This document shows positions 1-4,789 of a stretch of DNA of 5,999 nucleotides, one piece after another. Each line of letters starts with the position of its first letter. Position 1 is the first letter of the stretch. Origin of the DNA: a bacterium BMS3Bbin07 (GTDB lineage: Bacteria; Nitrospirota; Thermodesulfovibrionia; Thermodesulfovibrionales; JdFR-85); contig BDTQ01000118.1 of the NCBI GenBank assembly GCA_002898135.1, forward strand, positions 1-5,999. Reading direction: 5' to 3'. Made by a program: the position numbers and the translations under genes. The notes under the pieces were generated by a model. That model ran no database searches. It was given only the letters and a program-made list of their open reading frames with translations, and was not told the DNA's origin.

Positions 1-429
1 CTTATGGATAAGGTGGGAATCAGGACAGAGGTGATAAAGAGTGGTAAACACAAGGACTTGACGTCTGTCTTCAGGGGTATAGGCAAGGAGGAGAGGGCCA
101 TCCTGCAGGGTGTGCTTGATGATGTCCATGACCAGTTTATCAGGGCTGTCTCCGAGGGTCGGAATATCCCCTATGAGCGTGTCAGAAAGATTGCCGATGG
201 CCGTGTCTTTACAGGAAGGCAGGCAAAAGCAGTGGGGTTGGTTGATGCCCTTGGTAATATCCAGGATGCCATTATGGAGGCTGCCAGCCTTGGGGGGATC
301 AAGGGTGAGCCCAAGGTAGTGTCAAAAAAAGAGAAGTCATCAATCTTTGATCTGATAAGCAGCCGTATTCCAAAGGAGTTTAAAGAGGCCTTTGGCACTG
401 TAAGTCTGAAGTATCTCATGTATTATTAA
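1..429 (+). CDS. sppA: Signal peptide peptidase SppA (protease IV, S49 family), 3' fragment
   Basis: This is the C-terminal 142 codons of an S49-family serine protease that degrades leftover signal peptides at the inner membrane. The reading frame is open to base 1 (CTT then ATG), so the Met at base 4 is internal and the gene begins outside the window. Visible signatures are the VIKSGKHKD segment (bases about 31-57) and the region IADGRVFTGRQAKAVGLVDALG, both typical of the bacterial SppA C-terminal half. In SppA the catalytic lysine of the Ser-Lys dyad lies in the SG-x-H-K-D motif (Lys199 in the Bacillus enzyme, by recall). Here that lysine is encoded at 52-54, so the general base is present, while the serine nucleophile must lie upstream. 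The tail after the domain is short and ends KYLMYY. The IHF-like gene follows after 38 bp with no visible terminator, so co-transcription is likely. A similar sppA-ihfB order is known in Geobacter-type genomes (from memory). Confidence 0.93.
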   Translation, partial: LMDKVGIRTEVIKSGKHKDLTSVFRGIGKEERAILQGVLDDVHDQFIRAVSEGRNIPYERVRKIADGRVFTGRQAKAVGLVDALGNIQDAIMEAASLGGIKGEPKVVSKKEKSSIFDLISSRIPKEFKEAFGTVSLKYLMYY

Positions 430-456
430 ACCCGGGAAAATGCATTCTGAGTAATC

Positions 457-465
457 AAGGAGGGG
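457..465 (+). promoter_or_regulatory. Ribosome binding site of the IHF-like gene
   Basis: AAGGAGGGG lies 2 nt (last G) to 5 nt (AGGAGG core end) before the ATG at 468. It is close to a full anti-Shine-Dalgarno match and fixes the start of the IHF-like protein. It also shows that this gene initiates independently even if it is co-transcribed with sppA. Confidence 0.8.
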
Positions 466-467
466 TT

Positions 468-755
468 ATGACCAGATCCGAGCTTATTGAAAAAGTCTCT
501 GAGAGACTGGAGGGTTTTACGCTTAAGCAGGCTGAGATAATAGTCGAGACCTTTTTTGAGACCCTCAGGGAGGCCCTTGGCAAGGGTGAGAAGGTGGAGT
601 TGAGGGGGTTTGGTAATTTCAGGATCAAGACCCGGAATCCGCGAAAGGCAAGAAATCCAAAGACAGGCCAGTCTGTTGAGGTTCCAGGGAAAAAGGTTGT
701 ATACTTCAGGACCGGCAAGGAGTTAAGAGACCTCCTGAATTCCGGAAAGGGTTAA
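468..755 (+). CDS. ihfB: Integration host factor beta-like (HU/IHF family) DNA-bending protein
   Basis: This is a 95-aa HU/IHF family protein, which binds the minor groove as a dimer and bends DNA sharply in nucleoid packing, recombination and promoter architecture. The full family length is present. It has the N-terminal helical dimerisation region (residues 1-40, opening MTRSELIEKV like IHF-beta), the GFGNF signature (47-51), then the beta-arm RNPKTGQ (62-68) whose Pro64 corresponds to the intercalating proline. The C-terminal helix FRTGKELRDLLN (80-91) completes the fold. The MT-R/K-SELIE opening and the tail favour IHF-beta over HU, but a homodimeric HU-like role cannot be excluded and no alpha-subunit gene is visible. 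It follows sppA by 38 bp and is probably in the same operon. Its TAA stop lies inside a TTAA that is also the stop of the convergent transporter gene. Confidence 0.88.
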   Translation: MTRSELIEKVSERLEGFTLKQAEIIVETFFETLREALGKGEKVELRGFGNFRIKTRNPRKARNPKTGQSVEVPGKKVVYFRTGKELRDLLNSGKG

Positions 756-1330
756 CTCCTCTTCTCAAACCGTTCCATCAGATAAAACATACCCGCTGCA
801 AGAACATACAGGAGTACCATCACAAACCAGTGATTTATCTTCAATAATTGAGGCAAAGTCACACTTCCCATTGCTGAAAAGATGTAAAACCCTTCGATAT
901 AGGGATACAGGACGGCAAATATCAGTGAACCGGCGCCAATGCCTGTCATGGCAACCAGCGCATCCAGTCTTCCTGATGCAAATCCGGCTATGGCTGTCCC
1001 GGGACAGTATCCGCTTAAGACAAAGCCTGCCCCGAATAATAAGCCCCCTGCAATCTGGGGCCAGAAAAAAGCCGGGACAATCCAGACCCTGCTTATGTCC
1101 AGGAGTTTCAGGTCCGACAGCAGATAAAGCCCGGAAGCAGCAACGAGTATTGCAGTAAACATGACCTTCGGGACGGTAAAGTCAGTAAAATAAAAAACGC
1201 CGGTCAATTTATGGGGGTTGCCAAGGCCGCCCCTCTCTAAAAAGAGACCAAAGAAAATTCCCAGAATTACTGCCAGTAAAAGGCTTGTATTTACACCGAA
1301 CATTCCATATCCATACAAGGGGGCTGTCAT
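752..1330 (-). CDS. YeeE/YedE-family membrane protein, second subunit of a split sulfur-compound transporter
   Basis: This is a 192-aa integral membrane protein with about five hydrophobic segments (roughly residues 16-31, 54-71, 86-106, 120-150, 168-186). The family signature AGGLLFGAGFVLSGYCPGTA spans about 94-113 and places Cys109 in the G-Y-C-P-G motif. In the YeeE/TsuA family, conserved cysteines in such motifs line the thiosulfate path. The substrate here is inferred as thiosulfate or a related sulfur species. I chose the ATG at 1330 because AGGAGG (1339-1344) sits 8 nt upstream and because it forms an ATGA overlap with the stop of the preceding gene. An in-frame ATG at 1336 is only 2 nt from that site. 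Earlier in-frame starts lie inside the upstream gene. The C-terminus is charged (MERFEKRS), and the stop overlaps the IHF gene stop. No TusA, rhodanese or sulfur oxidation gene is visible. Confidence 0.85.
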   Translation of the reverse strand: MTAPLYGYGMFGVNTSLLLAVILGIFFGLFLERGGLGNPHKLTGVFYFTDFTVPKVMFTAILVAASGLYLLSDLKLLDISRVWIVPAFFWPQIAGGLLFGAGFVLSGYCPGTAIAGFASGRLDALVAMTGIGAGSLIFAVLYPYIEGFYIFSAMGSVTLPQLLKINHWFVMVLLYVLAAGMFYLMERFEKRS

Positions 1331-1836
1331 GACCATAACCTCCTGAAAAGGGCCGCAACAACAAAGCCGCCTGCAAACATTGCAATGACAAATATCCACC
1401 CTCCTGCTGCAAGTTGTGCCCCGCCTGAAAGGGCAACTCCACTGGTGCATCCCCTCGAGAGCCTGCTTGCAAAACCTATCAATATACCACCTGTAGCTGC
1501 GGTTACCAGTCTCTTTTTGCTGCTCATTTTTTCAGCCTTGTCAAATCTGACCCTGAAGTTGCCACTCAGCAGTGCCCCTGCCAGGGCGCCGATAAAGAGT
1601 CCTGTGACCTCAAAAAGGACCCAGTCTTTCAGTGGATATCCAGCAGTGAGGTATCTTGAAAAATACTTGAGGCTGCCTGCATAACCTGGACTGATTTCGT
1701 TTAGGCCGACAGCCGTAACCAATGAATAGGCACTTGAGGCACCGAGTCCCCAGCCGATAATGTAGAAGGTTGCCAGAAGGGTCAGACCGAGACCGATTCC
1801 AGCGATATACGGTGACCAGAAATTGTTTTTTTCCAT
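1327..1836 (-). CDS. YeeE/YedE-family membrane protein, first subunit of a split sulfur-compound transporter
   Basis: This is a 169-aa membrane protein matching the N-terminal half-unit of the YeeE/YedE (DUF395) family. It opens NNFWSPYIAGIGLGLTLLA, as many family members do. A hydrophobic segment follows at about 72-91, then a basic linker with KKR at 107-109, then the signature GGILIGFASRLSRGCTSG (116-133), whose Cys130 is the family's conserved cysteine. A last membrane segment spans about 146-164. Full YeeE proteins are about twice this length with two such half-motifs. Here each half is its own gene, so a heteromeric transporter with the downstream product is the natural reading. The start at 1836 is supported by a G-rich site (complement of 1840-1845) and by homology. 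A TTG at 1881 would add 15 unremarkable residues. Translation ends in ATGA with the next gene, so the two subunits are coupled. Confidence 0.85.
   Translation of the reverse strand: MEKNNFWSPYIAGIGLGLTLLATFYIIGWGLGASSAYSLVTAVGLNEISPGYAGSLKYFSRYLTAGYPLKDWVLFEVTGLFIGALAGALLSGNFRVRFDKAEKMSSKKRLVTAATGGILIGFASRLSRGCTSGVALSGGAQLAAGGWIFVIAMFAGGFVVAALFRRLWS
1339..1344 (-). promoter_or_regulatory. Ribosome binding site deciding the start of the second YeeE gene
   Basis: AGGAGG on the minus strand ends 8 nt before the ATG at 1330 and only 2 nt before the in-frame ATG at 1336. It therefore selects 1330, which also overlaps the upstream stop as ATGA. It lies inside the 3' end of the first subunit gene. 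Confidence 0.8.
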
Positions 1837-1907
1837 AATCCCCCCGCATTTCCGGTTTTTTTCTGTTTCAGGATTTATCAAAAAACATATTGAATGAAGC
1901 TAAGAAG

Positions 1908-1916
1908 ATTATATCA
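1908..1916 (-). promoter_or_regulatory. Extended -10 promoter candidate for the YeeE/YedE operon
   Basis: On the minus strand TGATATAAT is a perfect TATAAT with the TG extension. It sits about 72 nt before the start codon at 1836, predicting a transcript start near 1901 and a leader of about 65 nt. No good -35 hexamer is found at 16-18 nt spacing, which fits an extended -10 class promoter. This is prediction from consensus only. Confidence 0.5.
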
Positions 1917-2026
1917 CAAAAAATGGAAGATGGGACTAAAAGACGTGTTATTAACCCGGCAATTATTCAGAGAGACATGTTCGTCAGCAATATCAAACAG
2001 TTAACCGGATGAAAAACCGCTCTTTA

Positions 2027-2112
2027 CACACCCCCTGCCCCCTCTTGATAGAGGGGAGAGTACATGCTTCCCCCTTAATCCCCTCTATCAAGAGGGGATT
2101 AAGGGGGGTGTT
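2027..2112. repeat. REP-like palindromic element: two inverted copies of an 18-bp core
   Basis: Two copies of one palindromic unit lie head to head. The core CCCCTCTTGATAGAGGGG (2039-2056) recurs as its exact reverse complement at 2080-2097. The outer ends ACACCCCC (2028-2035) and GGGGGTGT (2104-2111) are also inverted copies. The right unit alone is a perfect hairpin with 17-bp arms (2070-2086 and 2091-2107) around an ATCA loop, while the left unit retains only 7-bp arms (2039-2045 and 2050-2056). This layout resembles REP/BIME or small MITE-type elements that are scattered in intergenic DNA. Copy number elsewhere cannot be seen here. Possible effects are RNA stabilisation, transcription blocking or IHF/gyrase binding, all inferred. 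Confidence 0.75.
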
Positions 2113-2170
2113 CCTTTTAAAAACTCAGTTTTTATTTGTCGGTTTAATAAAATCGGAATAATCCATATTT

Positions 2171-2196
2171 TTGACAGATGTATGGTAAAATATGTA
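2171..2196 (+). promoter_or_regulatory. Possible promoter of the PilZ gene
   Basis: A consensus TTGACA at 2171-2176 precedes AT-rich DNA with TATGTA at 2191-2196. The spacing is 14 nt, shorter than the usual 16-18, and TAAAAT (2186-2191) is closer still. The hexamer is striking but the pair is suboptimal, so this is a weak call. It might need an activator or be coincidental. Confidence 0.25.
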
Positions 2197-2219
2197 GAGC
2201 TTATTGAGGGGGCTATGGT

Positions 2220-2243
2220 ATGTTTATGGAACGGCTTGTATGA
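2220..2243 (+). CDS. Seven-codon leader ORF overlapping the PilZ start
   Basis: ATG at 2220 opens a frame encoding MFMERLV and stopping at TGA 2241-2243. The stop overlaps the PilZ start ATG (2240-2242) as ATGA. A G-rich Shine-Dalgarno-like site GAGGGGG (2206-2212) sits about 7 nt upstream of this ATG, whereas the PilZ ATG itself has no good site. The arrangement fits translational coupling through a leader peptide. The ORF is very short, so chance remains possible. An alternative is a TTG start at 2204 that extends the PilZ protein by 12 residues, but that start lacks an upstream site. Confidence 0.35.
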   Translation: MFMERLV

Positions 2244-2641
2244 TAAGGAAGAAAGGCCGTTCCGTAGAACCTGAACAGTGTGAGGAAATGATCCGGAATC
2301 TCCGCAGACATCATAGATATCCAATATTGGCAACGGCAGTTGTTGAGGTAAAAAACGACAAGAATCCACAGCCCGTTGAAACCATGGTTTCCAGCATCTC
2401 ACAGTCGGGTATGGGAGTTTATTCCTATGTACCTTTGGAAAAGGGTACCCCTGTTACCATAGAGGTTACCTTTATATCAGTAAAAGGAATTAAAGAGAAC
2501 GATACCGCAGAAGGCAGGGTCGTATGGTTATCTAAAATGGGGAAGATTTACTTTATAGGTATTGCCTTTGATGAGGAACTGAACCCTGTCAGGCAGAGCC
2601 GTTTGTATGAACACTTCTGGAAGGTAATAAGCTGGGATTGA
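2240..2641 (+). CDS. Single-domain PilZ protein, probable c-di-GMP receptor
   Basis: This is a 133-aa cytoplasmic protein with one PilZ domain. PilZ domains bind cyclic di-GMP and pass the signal to partners controlling motility, exopolysaccharide or surface behaviour. The RxxxR motif is present as RRHHR (residues 22-26). The second motif, normally D/N-x-S-x-x-G, reads S-I-S-Q-S-G (52-57): the serine and glycine are kept but the first position is Ser instead of Asp/Asn. Beta-strand-rich sequence follows, including AEGRVVWLSK and IYFIGIAFDEE, typical of the PilZ barrel. The N-terminal 20 residues are basic then acidic, with no membrane segment. I chose ATG 2240 for its ATGA overlap with the leader ORF; TTG 2204 is the alternative. 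No diguanylate cyclase or motility gene lies nearby, so the output is unknown. The downstream neighbour is convergent and 21 bp away. Confidence 0.85.
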   Translation: MIRKKGRSVEPEQCEEMIRNLRRHHRYPILATAVVEVKNDKNPQPVETMVSSISQSGMGVYSYVPLEKGTPVTIEVTFISVKGIKENDTAEGRVVWLSKMGKIYFIGIAFDEELNPVRQSRLYEHFWKVISWD

Positions 2642-2648
2642 CAGGTCT

Positions 2649-2677
2649 GCAGGCGCACTGCCTCAGCTCCTTTTTTT
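2649..2677 (+). terminator. Weak terminator candidate after the PilZ gene
   Basis: A short hairpin is possible just after the PilZ stop: GCAG 2649-2652 with CTGC 2658-2661, or alternatively AGGC 2651-2654 with GCCT 2660-2663. A seven-T run follows at 2671-2677. The stem is only 4 bp and lies 8-9 nt before the T run. The run itself falls inside the 3' end of the convergent gene. This is a weak call. Confidence 0.25.
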
Positions 2678-4540
2678 CTCTAATAGTGTCTGTACCGTCG
2701 GAAACTGTTCCATGTCAGTGTGTGGAAGGAACATTGCTGACATAAATTCGTCCATAAAGCCTCCCTTTGCAGATAGTTCTATGTAGGTCATCCTTGATGC
2801 CACGTCTTCAGCCTCTCTGCGCATATCTTTTGAGAGAAGGCACAGGTAGGCCCCGGCAATTGAGGTGTTTCCCCTGAATTGGAACCTCTCCTTCGGGATG
2901 TCAGGCAACATACCTATCAGTATTGCCCTTTCAACATTGAGGTAGTTACCAAAGCCCCCGGCAATATAAACTTTTTCGATCATGTCGAGGGTGAACCCTA
3001 CTTCCTTGAGCAGAAGGGAGACACCTGCATAAACGGCAGCCTTTGCCCTCACTATATTCTCTATGTCTACCTGTGTAAGTACAATATCACCTTTTTCATT
3101 ATGGTAAATCACAAATTCCGTGCCGTCTTCCCCCTCCCTAATCCTTGAAGACGCAGTTTCTCTGACAAACTTGCCCCGCTGATCAAGTATCCCGGCCAGG
3201 AACATTTCAGAGATGGCGTCTATCATTCCAGAGCCGCATATGCCGAGTGGTTTCGTCTCCCCTATCACCTTTATTTCGGTCTCGTATGTTTCAGGGTCGA
3301 TCCTTATCGACTCGATAGCTCCGTCAGTAGCCCTCATGCCGTATTTTATCCCACTGCCTTCAAAGCAGGGGCCGGCCGAGCAGGCAACCGTCATCATCCA
3401 ATCGTTATTGCCTATAACTATCTCCCCGTTTGTGCCGATATCCATAAAGAGTGATATCTCCGGGTTTCTGTGCATCATTGTGGCAATCACCCCTGAAACA
3501 ATGTCACCACCCACATAACTTGCCACACACGGCACAGTATACACCGGTGTGTTTTTACCTGTCCTTATGCCTGTCTCGGAAGCCTTCCATACAGGAAAGT
3601 AGTTTACGGCAGGTATGTAGGGCGCTTCCCTTATGTGTGCGGGATTGAATCCCCAGAAGAGGTGGGTCATGGTTGTATTGCCGGAGATTACAATGGATTC
3701 AATATGCCGGGGCTCTATTTCGTGCCTTGCTGTAAGTGGTGAGATAAGGTCGTTGATGTCCGTAACAACTGCCTTTCTGAGGTCATTAAGTCCCCCCCCT
3801 TCAGTAGCGTGGACAATCCTGGTAATAACATCATCCCCATAGCGCATCTGGGAGTTATATGTTGATGCCACATCCATGACGTCCCCGTTTGCCATGTCGA
3901 TGAGGTAGAGAACAACCGTGGTTGTTCCGATGTCGACAGAGATTCCATAGCGTGTGCCTTTGGCTTCAGCAGGTTCAAGGAATAATGCCTCTGCTGAATC
4001 ATCCTGGTAGCAGAGGGTTACATTCCAGTCGAACTTCCTCAGGTCATCAGGCATCCTTGAGACAAAATCCTTTGAATAGCGCAGCTCGATCTCCCTGGTA
4101 TCCAGTTCGCGCCTTAATCTCTCAAGATCACTAATATTGTCATCAATTGTCGGTGGGGGCAGTCTGAGAGGTGTTTTTGTTATTAGCGGTGATATTGTCG
4201 CCTGATATGTTTTCAGGAGTTCAATAAGGTCTTTTGACCTGGAGATGGCGATCTTGTCACCTACCGACAACCTTGACTCAACCGGTATATCAACAAGGAG
4301 GTCTCCCTCTGCAAAGGTCTGGCAGGCGAGCACTATGTCTCTGTTCCTGTCTTCCTGTGAGATTTTTCCATAAGACCTGCACTTGTAGTCTCCATTGACA
4401 ATCCTGACCCTGCATTTTCCGCACGTGCCTTTGCCCCCGCAGGATGCAGTTATGTAGACCTCCTGTCGTTTGAACGCATCATGGAGTGACTCGTTTTCGA
4501 GTACAGTGATTTCCTTCCCGTCAGTAAATGTGACCTTCAT
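2663..4540 (-). CDS. [2Fe-2S] ferredoxin/ASKHA (DUF4445) protein, RACo/RamA-like corrinoid-protein reductive activator
   Basis: This 625-aa protein matches the size and architecture of reductive activators of corrinoid proteins (RACo), which use ATP to return inactive Co(II) corrinoid to Co(I). The N-terminus is a ferredoxin-like domain with C34-x5-C40-x2-C43-x29-C73, ligands for a [2Fe-2S] cluster. A linker (about 95-195) is followed by an ASKHA-type ATPase fold: DIGTTT (203-208), SGNTTMTH (286-293), DIGTNGE (367-373), ACSAGPCFEG (386-395), GICGSGM (433-439) and AGGFGNY (527-533). The start at 4540 is preceded by a GGGGG site 6 nt upstream and the N-terminus fits the family. The target is unknown: RACo serves the Wood-Ljungdahl CoFeSP, but relatives activate methyltransferase corrinoid proteins, and none is in view. 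The gene appears monocistronic, divergent from the hisD side and convergent with PilZ. An 8-G run on the coding strand occurs near residue 248. Confidence 0.85.
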   Translation of the reverse strand: MKVTFTDGKEITVLENESLHDAFKRQEVYITASCGGKGTCGKCRVRIVNGDYKCRSYGKISQEDRNRDIVLACQTFAEGDLLVDIPVESRLSVGDKIAISRSKDLIELLKTYQATISPLITKTPLRLPPPTIDDNISDLERLRRELDTREIELRYSKDFVSRMPDDLRKFDWNVTLCYQDDSAEALFLEPAEAKGTRYGISVDIGTTTVVLYLIDMANGDVMDVASTYNSQMRYGDDVITRIVHATEGGGLNDLRKAVVTDINDLISPLTARHEIEPRHIESIVISGNTTMTHLFWGFNPAHIREAPYIPAVNYFPVWKASETGIRTGKNTPVYTVPCVASYVGGDIVSGVIATMMHRNPEISLFMDIGTNGEIVIGNNDWMMTVACSAGPCFEGSGIKYGMRATDGAIESIRIDPETYETEIKVIGETKPLGICGSGMIDAISEMFLAGILDQRGKFVRETASSRIREGEDGTEFVIYHNEKGDIVLTQVDIENIVRAKAAVYAGVSLLLKEVGFTLDMIEKVYIAGGFGNYLNVERAILIGMLPDIPKERFQFRGNTSIAGAYLCLLSKDMRREAEDVASRMTYIELSAKGGFMDEFMSAMFLPHTDMEQFPTVQTLLEKKRS

Positions 4541-4571
4541 TATTAACCCCCATTAAGAGAAACAGTCCCTT

Positions 4572-4601
4572 ATTTTATTTTGAAGGGGAGATAAAAATCA
4601 A
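4572..4601 (-). promoter_or_regulatory. Promoter candidate for the RACo-like gene
   Basis: On the minus strand TTGATT (complement of 4596-4601) and TAAAAT (complement of 4572-4577) are 18 nt apart. They match the sigma-70 consensus at 4/6 and 5/6 positions. The predicted start near 4565 gives a leader of about 25 nt to the ATG at 4540. The call comes from consensus matching alone. Confidence 0.4.
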
Positions 4602-4620
4602 TTTTAGCATCAATTTAACC

Positions 4621-4647
4621 CTGCCTTGTCTTTTCGTTTTCAGGCAG
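4621..4647 (+). other. Small inverted repeat upstream of the 38-codon ORF
   Basis: CTGCCT (4621-4626) and AGGCAG (4642-4647) can form a 6-bp stem with a 15-nt loop, followed by TTTATT. It lies in the divergent intergenic region 4541-4672. It is too weak to call a terminator and could be an operator half-site pair or chance. Nothing else stands out in this AT-rich gap except the promoter candidate of the divergent gene. Confidence 0.25.
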
Positions 4648-4672
4648 TTTATTCTAAACAGGAAGGCGTTTG

Positions 4673-4789
4673 ATGAATATTGAGAGACTTATTAGGGCAG
4701 ATAAAGTTAAACGGTTGATTAAGTTGATAGTAGTCTTACGGAGCCGGTCAAAATTAAAAAATCGGGATATGGAGAGAAAAGGGAAATGA
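4673..4789 (+). CDS. Small basic ORF (38 aa) translationally coupled to hisD
   Basis: I do not recognise this protein. ATG 4673 is preceded by AGGAAGG (4660-4666) at 6 nt spacing, a strong ribosome site. The frame runs 38 codons and its TGA (4787-4789) overlaps the hisD ATG (4786-4788) as ATGA. The product starts MNIERLIRADKVKRLIKLIV and contains 7 Arg and 7 Lys against 4 acidic residues, with a short hydrophobic stretch LIKLIVVL (15-22). It has no histidine, so it is not a classic his attenuation leader. It could be a small nucleic-acid- or membrane-binding peptide, a coupling leader for hisD, or a decayed remnant. The ribosome site and exact stop/start overlap support translation. Absence of any known family keeps confidence moderate. 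Confidence 0.45.
   Translation: MNIERLIRADKVKRLIKLIVVLRSRSKLKNRDMERKGK

Larger units (their letters stand above)
1837..2239. other. Intergenic region between the divergent YeeE operon and PilZ gene
   Basis: This stretch of about 400 bases has no credible protein gene beyond the tiny ORF near its right edge. It holds, in order, the leader and promoter of the minus-strand transporter operon (1837 to about 1916) and an unremarkable AT-rich part (about 1917-2026). The paired palindromic repeat follows (2027-2112), then a small perfect inverted repeat AAAAACT-C-AGTTTTT (2119-2133), and the AT-rich presumed promoter region of the PilZ gene. The minus-strand open frame at 2088-2402 is rejected because it runs antisense through the PilZ gene and starts in it. 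Confidence 0.7.

Noticed and set aside
871..1158. Plus-strand open frame of 95 codons
   Set aside because: It lies wholly antisense to the second YeeE gene, with Arg/Gln/Ser-rich composition typical of a shadow frame.
1331..1450. Longer N-terminus for the second YeeE subunit
   Set aside because: The extension overlaps the coding end of the first subunit, is rich in Cys and Arg, and lacks family similarity. The ribosome site and ATGA overlap point to 1330.
1837..1881. TTG start at 1881 for the first YeeE subunit
   Set aside because: It adds 15 polar residues not expected before the family's N-terminal membrane segment, and the ATG at 1836 has its own G-rich upstream site.
2027..2112. CRISPR-like repeat
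   Set aside because: There are only two copies, in inverted orientation, with a gap of about 23 bp between cores and no spacer series. Palindromic REP-type structure explains it better.
2088..2402. Minus-strand open frame of 104 codons
   Set aside because: It runs antisense through the start of the PilZ gene and through the palindromic repeat, and its product has no recognisable family features.
4626..4655. Plus-strand promoter TTGTCT / TATTCT ahead of the 38-codon ORF
   Set aside because: Both boxes match only 4/6 and the predicted start near 4662 would fall inside the ribosome site of the ORF.
4673..4789. Classical histidine attenuation leader before hisD
   Set aside because: The small ORF encodes no histidine and there is no strong terminator/antiterminator hairpin set between it and hisD.
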